DNA from: Verrucomicrobiota bacterium
Lineage (GTDB): Bacteria; Verrucomicrobiota; Verrucomicrobiia; CAIQCK01
NCBI GenBank assembly: GCA_016222825.1
Contig: JACRQF010000007.1
Coordinates: 1 to 64,000, forward strand
Direction: 5' to 3'
DNA: 64,000 bases
A program made the translations under genes and the position numbers. Below, one piece after another: positions 25,731-34,955 of this stretch. The notes beneath the pieces are model-generated. The model was not told the origin of the DNA, did not search any database, and saw nothing but the letters and a program-made list of their open reading frames with translations. Numbering within the stretch: position 1 is the first letter of the stretch; every line of letters starts with the position of its first letter.

Positions 25731-27716
25731 ATGACGCGCGAATACGTTTTGAAACCAGCCGGGCACCACCGGGCGTTGCAGATTGACTACGCCGCGCAGC
25801 TCAATCCGCAGCAACTGGCGGCCGTGCAGGCGCCGCCCGGTCCCGCGCTCGTCATCGCCGGCGCCGGCAGCGGCAAGACCCGCACCCTCACCTACCGCGT
25901 CGCGTGGCTCATCGAGCACGGCGTCCCGCCGGATCGCATCCTGCTGATGACGTTCACCAACAAGGCAGCGCGCGAGATGCTTCATCGCGTCGAGACGCTG
26001 CTCGGCGGCGACGTGGCGGGCCTCTGGGGCGGGACGTTCCATCACGTCGGCAACCGCGTGTTGCGCCGCCACGCCACTTTGCTCGGCTATCGCAACGATT
26101 TCAGCATCCTCGACCGCGAGGACGCCGGCGACCTCGCCAACGCGTGCATCAACGACGCGAAGATTGACACGACGAAGGAACGGTTCCCGAAAGGCGACGT
26201 GCTGGTGGAGGTGTTCAGCATGGCGGTGAACACCGAGCGTCCGCTCGGCGACGTGCTGGCGGAGCAGTATCCGTATTTCGAGCAGTTCAAGGAGACCATC
26301 GCGTCGCTCCAGAAGCGTTATCACGAGCGGAAGCTCAAGACCAACGCGATGGACTACGACGACCTGCTCTTGAACTGGCTGCGCCTGATGCGCGAGCATC
26401 CTGACGTGCGCGACCTCTACCAGCAACGGTTCCAGCACGTGCTTGTGGACGAGTATCAGGACACGAATACCATCCAGGCGGAGTTGATTGACCGGCTCGC
26501 CCACGCGCACCGCAACGTGATGGTCGTCGGCGACGACAGCCAGAGCATCTTCTCGTGGCGCGGCGCGAACTTCCGCAACATCATCTCCTTCCCCGACCGT
26601 TATCCCGGCGCGCAGGTCTATAAGATCGAGGCCAACTACCGTAGCGTGCCGCAGATCCTCCGCGTCGCCAACGAAGCCATCCGCGCGAACGTCAACCAGT
26701 TCCCCAAGACGCTCCAAGCCATCCGCCGCAGCGGCGCGCGGCCGTGGCTCGTCGTGGCCGGCGACGACAACCAGCAGGCGCAATACGTCGGCCAGCGGAT
26801 TCTGGAACTGCGCGACGAAGGCTACCGGCTCAACGACATCGCCGTGCTCTACCGCAGCCACTTCCACTGCATGGAGGTGCAGATGGAGCTGAAGCGGCGG
26901 AATATCCCCTTCCTCGTCACGAGCGGCTTGCGCTTCTTCGAACAGGCGCACATCAAGGACGTCGCCGCCTACCTTCGCTTCGCCATCAATCCCGGCGACG
27001 AGCTTGCGTTCAAGCGGCTCACACAACTGTTGCCCGGCATCGGCGGCAAGACGGCGGACAAGCTGTGGAACGCGTTGCTCGGCGGCAAGACGCTGAAGGC
27101 GCTGACAGCGACTGTTCCCGCGAAGGCGAAATCGGCGTGGGAGCAGGCGGTCGCGACGGTGGAGGAATTGCGCGAGGAGGAGGTCCGCAACCGTCCCGCC
27201 GAGATGATCCGCCGCGTCATCGAGTGCGGCTACGACGATTATCTGAAGCAGCAATACACCAACTACTCCGCGCGGCTCGACGACCTCGCGCAACTTCAGC
27301 TTTACGCGCAACGGTTTCAAACCACCGACCAGTTCCTGAGCGACCTCTCGCTAATGACGAACCTCGAAGTCGAGGACGAGACCGCGCCCAAACAGGAGGA
27401 CGAGGAGTATCTGCGGCTCAGCACCGTCCACCAGGCGAAAGGCCAGGAATGGGGCGCGGTGTTTGTCATCTCGCTCGCTGACGGCATGTTCCCGTCCGGC
27501 AAGGCGCTCGACAACATCGAAGGCGAGGAGGAGGAGCGGCGTTTGTTCTACGTCGCCGTCACGCGCGCGAAGGACGAACTCTACCTGAGCTATCCGCTGC
27601 TGCGGCGGACAAGCGGCGGGTCGGACGCGCTGCAAAAACCGTCGCGGTTCCTCGCCGAAATCCCCGCCGGCCTGATGGAGACGCTGAGGCTGCGCGATAG
27701 TTTTGGGAGCTTCTGA
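25731..27716 (+). CDS. UvrD/Rep/PcrA-family ATP-dependent DNA helicase
   Basis: 661 residues with all SF1A helicase motifs: QQLAAVQAPPG (Q motif), Walker A GAGSGKTRTLTYRVA, LVDEYQDTNTIQ (motif II), VVGDDSQSIFSWRGANFRN (motif III), EANYRSVPQI (motif IV), VHQAKGQEWGAVFVI (motif V) and LFYVAVTRAKDELYL (motif VI). It translocates 3'-5' on single-stranded DNA in repair or replication restart. Slightly shorter than classical UvrD (~720). Its stop overlaps the start of the next gene (TGATG). Confidence 0.92.
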   Translation: MTREYVLKPAGHHRALQIDYAAQLNPQQLAAVQAPPGPALVIAGAGSGKTRTLTYRVAWLIEHGVPPDRILLMTFTNKAAREMLHRVETLLGGDVAGLWGGTFHHVGNRVLRRHATLLGYRNDFSILDREDAGDLANACINDAKIDTTKERFPKGDVLVEVFSMAVNTERPLGDVLAEQYPYFEQFKETIASLQKRYHERKLKTNAMDYDDLLLNWLRLMREHPDVRDLYQQRFQHVLVDEYQDTNTIQAELIDRLAHAHRNVMVVGDDSQSIFSWRGANFRNIISFPDRYPGAQVYKIEANYRSVPQILRVANEAIRANVNQFPKTLQAIRRSGARPWLVVAGDDNQQAQYVGQRILELRDEGYRLNDIAVLYRSHFHCMEVQMELKRRNIPFLVTSGLRFFEQAHIKDVAAYLRFAINPGDELAFKRLTQLLPGIGGKTADKLWNALLGGKTLKALTATVPAKAKSAWEQAVATVEELREEEVRNRPAEMIRRVIECGYDDYLKQQYTNYSARLDDLAQLQLYAQRFQTTDQFLSDLSLMTNLEVEDETAPKQEDEEYLRLSTVHQAKGQEWGAVFVISLADGMFPSGKALDNIEGEEEERRLFYVAVTRAKDELYLSYPLLRRTSGGSDALQKPSRFLAEIPAGLMETLRLRDSFGSF

Positions 27717-28285
27717 TGCGCTGGGGCGACCTCGATTCCACGACCAAGTCCGCGCTGGCGCTCGGCGCCGCGCTGATCGGGCTGGGCGTGCTCGCGGCGT
27801 GGCTGTCGTTCCAGCTTCAGGAACGCTGGCCGCTGCTGGTGTTCCTGCTGGCGTTCTTCGGCGTCGCCCTTTTCCTCGGCGGCGTCACCGCGTGGCAGCA
27901 TCTCACCGAGCCGAAAGAGACGAACCTGCGCTCGTTCAAACAACGCGCGATCTTCGGACTCCAAAGCATCCAGCGGCGCGGCGTTCACAGCGGCTGGACG
28001 ACGGCGCGCGACATCTGGCTGCTGGCGGCGCTGGCGGCATTGGCGGCGTTTGTGCTGCACAGCCTGTTCATCGGCGGCGACGCCTTCCGCGGCTACATGG
28101 AGCAAGGGCGATATTTCGTGCGGCTGGCCACGGCGGTGACGGAAGTTTCTCCCGATCAATGGAAACTCAACTGGTGGCTCGAAGTGGCGGTTTTTGCAGT
28201 GCTGCCGCCGGCCATCGTTGTGACCATCATCGCGTTCTATCGAGAACGCCACGACCGGTTCCGGTATGACGACATGGATCGGTGA
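27716..28285 (+). CDS. Hypothetical membrane protein
   Basis: 189 residues. About four hydrophobic segments: residues ~16-34, 38-60, 105-125 and 165-185. No signal peptide or known domain. It overlaps the helicase stop codon by one base, so translation is probably coupled. Function unknown. Confidence 0.7.
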   Translation: MRWGDLDSTTKSALALGAALIGLGVLAAWLSFQLQERWPLLVFLLAFFGVALFLGGVTAWQHLTEPKETNLRSFKQRAIFGLQSIQRRGVHSGWTTARDIWLLAALAALAAFVLHSLFIGGDAFRGYMEQGRYFVRLATAVTEVSPDQWKLNWWLEVAVFAVLPPAIVVTIIAFYRERHDRFRYDDMDR

Positions 28286-28363
28286 GGAGTGATCCGTGAC
28301 TCGTAATTTGTGATTCCTTGGTGGGGCGAAAGTCCCCTGTCCAACTCTTCACTCTTAACTTCT

Positions 28364-28939
28364 CTACTTCACCACCGGCCGGCCGCCGGGCGGGACGGGC
28401 ACGGTTTCGCGCACCACACCGGGCGGCAACGCCACGCCGGGCCGCGCGCCCATGCCACCACCGAGCGCCATCGGCAACGGCCCGCCCGCGGGCTTGCCCA
28501 TGTAGGGAGCGGCGGCGTTGTAGAGCGCCACCAACGCGCCTTGAGCGCGGTTCCACTTGTCCACCACTGGCGGCGGCGCCTGGAGTTGCGGGAAGGTCAC
28601 GTCCACGTTGATCCACGCGTCGAGGAGCGTCTCGCTGCAATACCGCAGCCAGTCCGGCCTCGGCCAGCGCGCCGACACCGTTGCGTCGGCATACTTCTTG
28701 GCGGCGCTATGCAGCGTGCGGATGGCGGCGAGCGCCTGCCCCTGTTGCGAATCGCGGATGGAAACGCGCTTGGCGTCGCTCAGGAAGAACTCGCAGTTCC
28801 GCGCCGCTTCCATAGCGACCCCGCGCAAACCCGCGAGCACCTGCGGCGGCAATGGCGGTGGCTGGGGAACCTGGGCGGTCACACCCGCGGCACATCCGGC
28901 GGCAACAATCATTGAGGCGAAGAAACGAGAAGCATTCAT
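28364..28939 (-). CDS. Secreted hypothetical protein with proline/glycine-rich tail
   Basis: 191 residues from the ATG at 28939. Signal peptide MNASRFFASMIVAAGCAAGVTA; the mature part begins with a Pro-rich stretch (QVPQPPPLPPQV). A central helical region, and a Gly/Pro-rich C terminus (ALGGGMGARPGVALPPG). No catalytic motif or family is recognised. Probably periplasmic. Confidence 0.6.
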   Translation of the reverse strand: MNASRFFASMIVAAGCAAGVTAQVPQPPPLPPQVLAGLRGVAMEAARNCEFFLSDAKRVSIRDSQQGQALAAIRTLHSAAKKYADATVSARWPRPDWLRYCSETLLDAWINVDVTFPQLQAPPPVVDKWNRAQGALVALYNAAAPYMGKPAGGPLPMALGGGMGARPGVALPPGVVRETVPVPPGGRPVVK

Positions 28940-29059
28940 GGTCAATCCTTGTTGGTTATCACCTGCTGTTCGCCGAGAAGATACCGCCCCGGCCCCGCGA
29001 AGCAAACTCAAACACGCGCCCCAGCCGCAGACTCGCCCGGCCGGCGGGGAGCCCGCGCG

Positions 29060-29446
29060 CTACAGCCGTTCGCGGCCGGCGTAGCCGCTCTCGATCTCGT
29101 GCCAGAACTCGATGTCGTCGTCCTCCAGTTCCCAGCAGAGGAACACCTCCCGGCCGTTGCGCAGGTGGGGGAAATCCACCAGCCCGCGGTCGAGATCCTT
29201 GATCTGGATGCCGCGCGAGGTGATGCCGTTGATGCCCTCATGGATTTCGAGCATCGCGAGCAACAGATTCCGCACCGCGTCCCCGCCGAGGTCGCCGCCG
29301 GTCTTGGCGAGCCGGCGGCTAAGCCGTCTCTCGCACTCCACGAGCCGGTCGCGCGAAGCGTGGATGGAGCCGAAGGTGTTGCGCAGCGTGCCGAGCAGCC
29401 CCCGCGCTTCCTCAAGCTGAAAATGTTTTTTGAACTGAAGTTCCAC
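29060..29446 (-). CDS. DUF2203 family protein
   Basis: About 128 residues from a GTG at 29446; an ATG at 29524 would add 26 residues that look non-homologous. The domain starts FKKHFQLEEARGLLGTLR and ends with the family signature IKDLDRGLVDFPHL, EVFLCWELEDDDIEFWHE and a terminal GYAGRERL, all typical of DUF2203. A cytoplasmic protein of unknown function, often near DNA-handling or regulatory genes. Confidence 0.8.
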   Translation of the reverse strand: MELQFKKHFQLEEARGLLGTLRNTFGSIHASRDRLVECERRLSRRLAKTGGDLGGDAVRNLLLAMLEIHEGINGITSRGIQIKDLDRGLVDFPHLRNGREVFLCWELEDDDIEFWHEIESGYAGRERL

Positions 29447-29530
29447 GCTGCGAAGATAGACGGAGCGCAGGGCCTCGGCAAGGCCGCCACCACGGGCGAC
29501 GAAACTCCAAACTGCAAACTCCAAGCCCCA

Positions 29531-29679
29531 AGATTTCAGCCGAAGGCCCTGGACTGCTGCAGGAACTCCAGCTTTGCCATCGCTGGCCGAGAGGCGCGGA
29601 AAAGATGCGCTGCGCGCCGAGGCCGAGTGCGGCGAGAGCGGCGATGCTCGCCGTAGTCCAAAGCCGTCGGCTGAAATCT
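29531..29679. repeat. MITE-like element with ~27-bp terminal inverted repeats
   Basis: The left end AGATTTCAGCCGAAGGC and TGGACTGC are mirrored on the right as GTAGTCCA and GCCGTCGGCTGAAATCT. About 149 bp in total, no gene inside. Beyond it both flanks carry complementary AACTCCAAACT/TTGGAGTTTGG, so the flanks also form inverted repeats. Confidence 0.7.
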
Positions 29680-29716
29680 CCGAAGCTTCCTTGGAGTTTG
29701 GAGCCTGAAGCTTCCC

Positions 29717-29875
29717 CTACGCTCCCGGCGGCGGCGCGGGCGGCTGCGGGGCGGACGGCGGGGCCTGCTGACTGGGCCGGCGTTGCTGCAACAGACTCTG
29801 CTGCATGTAGAGGTCCAACTTCTCCGGCTGGCGCGGAAAGACCTCGGCGATCTTCAGCAGATTCAGGAAGAGCAT
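29717..29875 (-). CDS. Small proline-rich ORF, uncertain
   Basis: 52 residues from the ATG at 29875: MLFLNLLKIAEVFPRQPEKL, then a Gln-rich helix and a Pro/Ala tail ending in PPAPPPGA. Codon use looks coding-like, and an in-frame TAA lies just upstream of the ATG. It may be a genuine small protein or the end of a decayed gene. No family is recognised. Confidence 0.3.
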   Translation of the reverse strand: MLFLNLLKIAEVFPRQPEKLDLYMQQSLLQQRRPSQQAPPSAPQPPAPPPGA

Positions 29876-30009
29876 CAGTTACAGGTCGCAGCGCGCCATG
29901 AATTGCTGGATGCTCTCTTTTCTGGCGGCGGAAAAGGGCCATAAAGCCGCAGGGCATCAGCCAAAATGCGCATTTTCGCGCATGCACGCCCCGCACAACG
30001 CCGTCCCAT

Positions 30010-30175
30010 CGCATAGAAGCCCACTGCCAAGGCAGCAACGGCCATCTATTCAAATAGAAGGTCACTGCCAAAATCGCAATGCCCTTCTATCTCGATAGAA
30101 GCCCACTGCCAAAATCGCAATGCCCTTCTATCGCGATAAATGCCCACTGCCAAAATCGCAACGCCCTTCCACACG
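30010..30175. repeat. 41-bp-period tandem array with compensating palindromes (array 3)
   Basis: CACTGCCAA starts at 30022, 30063, 30104 and 30145, exactly 41 bp apart. Between copies lie palindromic segments that differ in sequence but keep pairing: CTATTCAAATAG, TTCTATCTCGATAGAA and TATCGCGATA. Located in the non-coding stretch 29876-30403, upstream of an attC-like element and a small gene, as with array 1. Confidence 0.85.
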
Positions 30176-30335
30176 CTCCGACCGCGCCCGCCGCCGCCCC
30201 GGCGCTCTTCCATGCCCGCCGGAGCCGCTGCGCGCTATTGGAAAGGCCGAAGCTCTGTTCGTGTTTGCCGGTTCAATATAAACTCCGCCAACCGCGCAAA
30301 TTGTTCTGCCGGCGCAAATAGACATCCTTTTCGGC

Positions 30336-30392
30336 CTTGTTCAGCCTCCCGTGTTATGCGACAAATCCGACGGTCGATTAACACTGTTAGGC
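30336..30392 (+). other. attC-like element upstream of a small gene (copy 2)
   Basis: This 57-bp stretch aligns with 6323-6378: both start CTTGT, share CCCGTGTTATG, then GACAA/CACAA, TCCG, and end TGTTAGGC (GTTRRRY). The ATG of the next gene is 11 bp later. A left end resembling GCCAAC lies at 30287. Integron attC status is a hypothesis. Confidence 0.4.
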
Positions 30393-30403
30393 GACTATGC
30401 ATC

Positions 30404-30661
30404 ATGACAGCAAAAGAGGTCATCATCAGTGCAGTGGTGATTATCGGCGTGATTGCTCTCACTGGGTTTTTCTTTCGCGCCCTGATCATTGGTTGGCTTG
30501 CAGGCGGCGGTGGAAGTGGCGGTAACGGAGATGGCCCTGATGTTGGGCCGAGCGGCGGCTCTGATGGAGGCACAAGTTCTTATTCACACCACAGCAGCAC
30601 GAATGATTGGTCGAGTTCGGACAGTGGTGGTGATGGCGGCGGAAACGGAGGGGGGGATTGA
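30404..30661 (+). CDS. Small membrane protein with Gly/Ser/Asp-rich tail
   Basis: 85 residues: a hydrophobic helix near the N terminus (VIISAVVIIGVIALTGFFFR), then a low-complexity C terminus rich in Gly, Ser and Asp (GGGGSGGNGDGPDVG, GGDGGGNGGGD). Probably anchored in the inner membrane; no domain known. The ATG follows the GTTAGGC end of the attC-like element by 11 bp. Confidence 0.5.
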   Translation: MTAKEVIISAVVIIGVIALTGFFFRALIIGWLAGGGGSGGNGDGPDVGPSGGSDGGTSSYSHHSSTNDWSSSDSGGDGGGNGGGD

Positions 30662-30687
30662 CTACGATGGTCGAGACGTCGCCTCCT

Positions 30688-30708
30688 GAGGAACTGGAAC
30701 AGTTCCTC
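30688..30708. repeat. Perfect 9-bp inverted repeat
   Basis: Arms GAGGAACTG and CAGTTCCTC separated by GAA, just downstream of the Gly-rich gene. No T-run follows, so it is not a clear intrinsic terminator. Confidence 0.5.
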
Positions 30709-30832
30709 CCGTCATTACGCCGTCCGAAGGGCGGTTGGAGTGCTAACCATGCGCAGCAGCGAACCCGGCCATCGCGCTCTGATTGCCATCGTGGCGTCCC
30801 GCGGGCCGGGTCGCTGAGCTTGGGTCTAGCCA

Positions 30833-31096
30833 ATGGATAGAGATGATAGACATTCCTACGCATGTGGTCTGCGGCCGGGCCAGAGAGTGCGCCTGCGAAA
30901 GGACCTCCTGATTTGCGATCACAAGGGCAGGCCGACCGGCCAGACGCATCTGGCTGGCGAGGTCTGGACCGTTCTTCCAGACAGTTGCTCCGCCAAGCAC
31001 GACCTCTGGCTTCGTCAGGCCGATGGGCGGCTCCACACCTGGGACGACACGGTCGAGTCAGTCGCGGAGTGGTTCGAGGTCGTCGCGGATAAGTAG
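30833..31096 (+). CDS. Small hypothetical protein
   Basis: 87 residues beginning MDRDDRHSYACGLRPGQRVR. The pattern GLRPGQRVRLRKDL, HLAGEVWTVLP and LRQADGRLHTWDD looks like a small beta-barrel, similar in style to SH3-like domains. No family is assigned. It lies between the Gly-rich gene and ychF in the accessory zone. Function unknown. Confidence 0.5.
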   Translation: MDRDDRHSYACGLRPGQRVRLRKDLLICDHKGRPTGQTHLAGEVWTVLPDSCSAKHDLWLRQADGRLHTWDDTVESVAEWFEVVADK

Positions 31097-31249
31097 TATC
31101 GTCATCTTCCACTGTTGCCGCCGCTGAGATTAGGTTCTTTAGATGCTGGTTTTGGTCGGGGCGACGGGTAATTGGTGACGCGCGGCGGGTTATGTGGCAG
31201 AGTGGCGGCGGCAAGAAGCCATTACCAGGAACCTTTACAGAATAGAACC

Positions 31250-32356
31250 ATGCTACGAGCCGGAATCGTCGGGTTGCCCAATGTGGGCAAGTCCACTTTG
31301 TTTAACGCCGTCACGCGCACGCACAAGGCGCCGGCGGAGAATTATCCTTTTTGCACCATCGAGCCGAATGTCGGTGTCGTCATCGTCCCCGACGCGCGGC
31401 TGGACAAGCTGGCGGAGATGTATCAGCCGCAGAAGGTCACGCCCGCGGCGGTGGAGTTTGTGGACATCGCCGGGCTGGTGAAGGACGCGCACAAGGGCGA
31501 GGGCTTGGGCAACAAGTTCCTCAGCCACATCCGCGAGGTGGACGCCATCGTGCAGGTGGTGCGTTGCTTCGAGGACCCGAACGTCATCCACGTGACGGGC
31601 AAGGTGGACCCGATCGGCGACATCGAGACGATCACGACGGAGCTGGTCTTTGCGGACATGGAGACGCTGGAGCGGCGGGCGCAGGCGCTCACGAAGAAGA
31701 TCCACGCGCACGACAAGCTGGCGGAGGTGGAGATGGCGCTGGTGAAGCGCGTGCAGGCGCACTTCAACGCCGGCAAGCCCGCCGTGACGATGGACTTCAC
31801 GCCGGAGGAGCAGGTGCTGGTGAAGGCCTGGTGCCTGTTGACGAGCAAGCCGGAGATTTTCGCGTGCAACGTCGCCGAGAAGGACCTCGCCAATCCCGAC
31901 GCGAATCCTTACGTGCAGACGGTGCGGGAGTATGCGGGGACGCATCGCAGCACGGATGCGGTGGTCATCAGCGCCGCCATCGAGGCGGAACTGGTGGACC
32001 TCTCGGTGGAAGAGGGCCGGCAATACCTGGAGAGTGTCGGCGTGAAGGAGAGCGGCGTGGGGCAGCTCATTCGCTCGACGTATCACGTGCTCGGCCTGCG
32101 GACGTTCCTGACGGCGGGCGAGAAGGAAGTGCGCGCGTGGACGATCCACGAGGGCTTCACCGCGCCACAAGCCGCGGGCGTCATCCACACCGACTTCGAG
32201 CGCGGTTTCATCTGCGCCGAGACGGTGAAGTTCACGGATCTCGTGGCCGCCGGCACCTACGCCGCCGCGCGCGAGAAGGGCCAGGTGCGCCAGGAAGGCC
32301 GCGCCTACGTCGTGCAGGACGGCGACGTGATGCTGTTCCGGTTCAACGTGACGTAA
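31250..32356 (+). CDS. ychF: Redox-regulated ATPase YchF (Obg family)
   Basis: 368 residues, the usual length (~363), from the ATG at 31250. G1 motif [21 protein letters not shown]3 [20 protein letters not shown] with the next residues [12 protein letters not shown], the NVAE G4 variant (CNVAEKD) that explains ATP preference, and a C-terminal TGS domain ([26 protein letters not shown]). A cytoplasmic ribosome-associated ATPase. It is divergent from nothing and probably monocistronic. Confidence 0.95.
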   Translation: MLRAGIVGLPNVGKSTLFNAVTRTHKAPAENYPFCTIEPNVGVVIVPDARLDKLAEMYQPQKVTPAAVEFVDIAGLVKDAHKGEGLGNKFLSHIREVDAIVQVVRCFEDPNVIHVTGKVDPIGDIETITTELVFADMETLERRAQALTKKIHAHDKLAEVEMALVKRVQAHFNAGKPAVTMDFTPEEQVLVKAWCLLTSKPEIFACNVAEKDLANPDANPYVQTVREYAGTHRSTDAVVISAAIEAELVDLSVEEGRQYLESVGVKESGVGQLIRSTYHVLGLRTFLTAGEKEVRAWTIHEGFTAPQAAGVIHTDFERGFICAETVKFTDLVAAGTYAAAREKGQVRQEGRAYVVQDGDVMLFRFNVT

Positions 32357-32424
32357 CGCCGGCATCCTTGCCAGCGGAGTCATGGCACCACAGAAGAACA
32401 GAATCGCCGGCAGGGATGCCGGCG

Positions 32425-33165
32425 CTACTTTTCCCTCGGCAGCGGCGGCGGGACGCCGAGCTTGCGGGCGTCGAACTTCAAGTCCACGGCCTCGGTCACA
32501 CTGATGGCATCGAGGGGACTGATGAGGAACGGCTGCATCGGTTTGCTGAGCACGTCATGCAGCGGGAACGTCACCCGCCGGTCGCCGCGCACGACCTGGA
32601 TTTTTCCAGCGGGCATTTCGCGACGCGCGCCGCCGGCGTTGGCGATGGCCTGCCGCAGGGTCAAGCCCTCCTGCCAGACATAGAACCCGTGCCGACGCAC
32701 TTCGCCGCCGACAACGTAGCAGTTGGTCGAGTAAGGGCCGAGCACGCGGATTTGCAGCCCCGGCGTCTGCGGGATGCTGGCGCGGCTGGGGAATTCGCGG
32801 GCGATGTCCTCCTGCGTGCGGCGGCGGCATTTGACGGGCCTGACGCCTTCGGGAGTCCAGAACAGTTCTTCGTTGATGTATTCGAGGTAGCGGCGTTCGA
32901 GTCCCGGCACGCCGACGACGTCCACCTGCATGAGGTCGCCCTCGTGCAGACGGCGCACTTTGTCGTGCCGGAAGAGCCACGGCCCGCTGTAGGCGGCGAT
33001 CTCGGTGGCGCCGGCCGCGCGCAGTTCGGGCGTCAGTTCCAGCGGCAGTTGGCCGACCACGGGAGGAGCGTCCTTCATCCGCTCCAGTTCGCTGAGGTCG
33101 GAAACCGTGCTGGAGCAGCCGCAGAGCGCCACCGCCAGCGCAAAGATGAGAAGCGAGCGATTCAC
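32425..33165 (-). CDS. Polysaccharide export (Wza-like) lipoprotein
   Basis: 246 residues from a GTG at 33165: signal MNRSLLIFALAVALCGCSS, with a Cys in lipobox-like position, so probably a lipoprotein. The polysaccharide export part shows LHEGDLMQVDVVGVPGLERR, then an SLBB-like segment (IRVLGPYSTNCYVVGGEVRR, YVWQEGLTLRQAIANAGG) and IQVVRGDRRVTFPLHDVLS. Wza/OtnA proteins form the outer membrane exit for exopolysaccharides. The rest of such a system is not in the window. It starts 17 bp after the PEP-CTERM subtilase gene, so the two are probably co-transcribed. Confidence 0.8.
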   Translation of the reverse strand: MNRSLLIFALAVALCGCSSTVSDLSELERMKDAPPVVGQLPLELTPELRAAGATEIAAYSGPWLFRHDKVRRLHEGDLMQVDVVGVPGLERRYLEYINEELFWTPEGVRPVKCRRRTQEDIAREFPSRASIPQTPGLQIRVLGPYSTNCYVVGGEVRRHGFYVWQEGLTLRQAIANAGGARREMPAGKIQVVRGDRRVTFPLHDVLSKPMQPFLISPLDAISVTEAVDLKFDARKLGVPPPLPREK

Positions 33166-33182
33166 GGGAGCTTTTCTAAACC

Positions 33183-34919
33183 CTAACTTTCGTTGCTGCA
33201 AGCGCGGAACAGGGAGGCGCCTCGCGGACGCCGCCTGCCGCGGAGCACCGCCCAACCGACGACCACCAGCAGCCAGCCGCCCGGCTCCGGCACCATGATG
33301 AACTCCACCGCCAGCGCATATTCCTCGCCCAAGGCCGGCTCGGCGAGGGTGTTCGCGCGGACGGCGAGGCGGTAGATGCCGTTGGTGGGCAGCATCGGCA
33401 TGTAGATGTGCTGGAGGCTGCTGGGCACGGCAGCAGAGATATAGACGTTCGTCCACACGCCCGGCGAGAGCTGCCGTTGCAGGTAAAGTTCAAGCTGGCT
33501 CAGCAGGTCCTTGTCGGCGGTCCCGGCTTCAGCACTGTTGATGTCGGTGTTGACGGTGAAATCCACGTGGCGGTCCCAGACGAGCGTCGCCGTCAGGCCA
33601 TACAACTCCGTCAGATTCGGGTCCGCGGTCGTGAACTTGCCTTCGCCCAAGGTGTAGTAGTCCATCTGGCCGGCGGTGGTCAGCGTGCTCAGCGCCCAGA
33701 AGCGGTTGCTGGCCTCGGCATAGGTCAGGAAAGCGTCGGCGGCGTTGACGGCGCCGGCGCCGACGGCGTAGTTGAGCGGCGCGAGCGCGGTCGTCACGCC
33801 GTCCTGCTGCGAAAACTGGCCTGGCAGCCAGATGGCTTGTGCGACGCCGTTGGAATCCAGCCCGGCGATCTTGTCGGCGCTGTTGATGATGATGGCCTTG
33901 ATGAGTTTGTGGTCGGTGGAAAGCACCGTGCCTTTGTAGGTGGCGCCAGACCACAACGGCTGCGTCGGCGCGCCGTAGAGCAGCGTGGCCACGCCCGTGA
34001 CGTGCGGCGCGGCAAAGCTGGTGCCGCTGGCGGTGCCGGCCACCAGGTCGTTCGTGTTGAAGTAATTGATCGCCAGCGTGGACCAGAGGTCCGAGCCGGG
34101 CGCGACGACGTGAACGCCGTTGCGGCCGTCGGCGAGCGGACGCCACGAACTGTAGGACGCCACCTGCGCCACCGGAACGCGGGTCGGGTCGTCCCAAGCC
34201 GAGCCGGGCGTGGAGCCGGAGGCCAGCGCGCCGACTACCAGCGTGTTGAAACTGTCCGCCGGCCCGCCGAGCAGGCCGGTTTCCTCGCCGGCATTGCCCG
34301 CGGCGATCACCACCAACCGGTTGTTATAGGCGGCCGTCGTGCCGGCGGTCTTGCCGCGGTAACCGGTGTATTCGTCCATCAACAGCGACTCGACGAAGTA
34401 AGAGCCGGTCAGTTGCGAGGTGGCGGTGGGCGTGTTGCCCCAACTGTTGTTGATCGTCTGGACGCCCTGGGACACCAGGTAGTTCAGCGAACTGTTCAGC
34501 GACAAGAACGCAGCCTTCGAATCGGAACCGTCGAAGACCGCGCCGTAATACTTCGCAAAAGGCGCCACGCCGGTGAAGGTGCTGTATTGGCTCGCCATGA
34601 TTCCCGCCACAAACGTCCCGTGGAAATTGTTGTCCGTCGGGTCGTCGTCCTTGAAATCCTTCACGTCCTGGAATCCGTAGCTGTAGCCGAACGCATCGGT
34701 TTGCGCGGCGATGGCGCTGTGGGCGTGGCCGGCAAAGCCGTCAATCCCGTTGCCTTCCGTTCCCTGGACCTCCAGCACGCCCGCAATGGCCCCGTAGCCG
34801 TTCAGCCAGTCGGGATCAAAGTAGCTGATCCCCTGCCGGACGTAAGGGACGGCGTTGTTGATGCCCCACAGCGTTTGAGGGACGAGCAACAGCAGAATAA
34901 TCCAACGCGCGGCGTTCAT
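33183..34919 (-). CDS. S8 (subtilisin) family peptidase with PEP-CTERM anchor
   Basis: 578 residues from the ATG at 34919. Signal peptide MNAARWIILLLLVPQTLWG. S8 catalytic His in TDNNFHGTFVAGIMAS, oxyanion Asn in VVIAAGNAGEETG, and catalytic Ser in GTASGTSFAAPHVTGVATLL. The canonical DTG/DSG Asp motif is not evident: the equivalent stretch reads AIAGVLEVQGTEGNGIDG. The C terminus is a PEP-CTERM sorting signal, VPEPGGWLLVVVGWAVL then RGRRR, implying processing by an exosortase at the cell envelope. It is exported and may be inactive or unusual if the Asp is really missing. Confidence 0.82.
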   Translation of the reverse strand: MNAARWIILLLLVPQTLWGINNAVPYVRQGISYFDPDWLNGYGAIAGVLEVQGTEGNGIDGFAGHAHSAIAAQTDAFGYSYGFQDVKDFKDDDPTDNNFHGTFVAGIMASQYSTFTGVAPFAKYYGAVFDGSDSKAAFLSLNSSLNYLVSQGVQTINNSWGNTPTATSQLTGSYFVESLLMDEYTGYRGKTAGTTAAYNNRLVVIAAGNAGEETGLLGGPADSFNTLVVGALASGSTPGSAWDDPTRVPVAQVASYSSWRPLADGRNGVHVVAPGSDLWSTLAINYFNTNDLVAGTASGTSFAAPHVTGVATLLYGAPTQPLWSGATYKGTVLSTDHKLIKAIIINSADKIAGLDSNGVAQAIWLPGQFSQQDGVTTALAPLNYAVGAGAVNAADAFLTYAEASNRFWALSTLTTAGQMDYYTLGEGKFTTADPNLTELYGLTATLVWDRHVDFTVNTDINSAEAGTADKDLLSQLELYLQRQLSPGVWTNVYISAAVPSSLQHIYMPMLPTNGIYRLAVRANTLAEPALGEEYALAVEFIMVPEPGGWLLVVVGWAVLRGRRRPRGASLFRACSNES

Positions 34920-34955
34920 TTGGCGCCAGCCTGCGACCCAGGGTGTGGACAACGG

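Noticed and set aside
29412..30071. A 219-residue minus-strand ORF
   Set aside because: It crosses a MITE-like element and the 41-bp array and has no family pattern.
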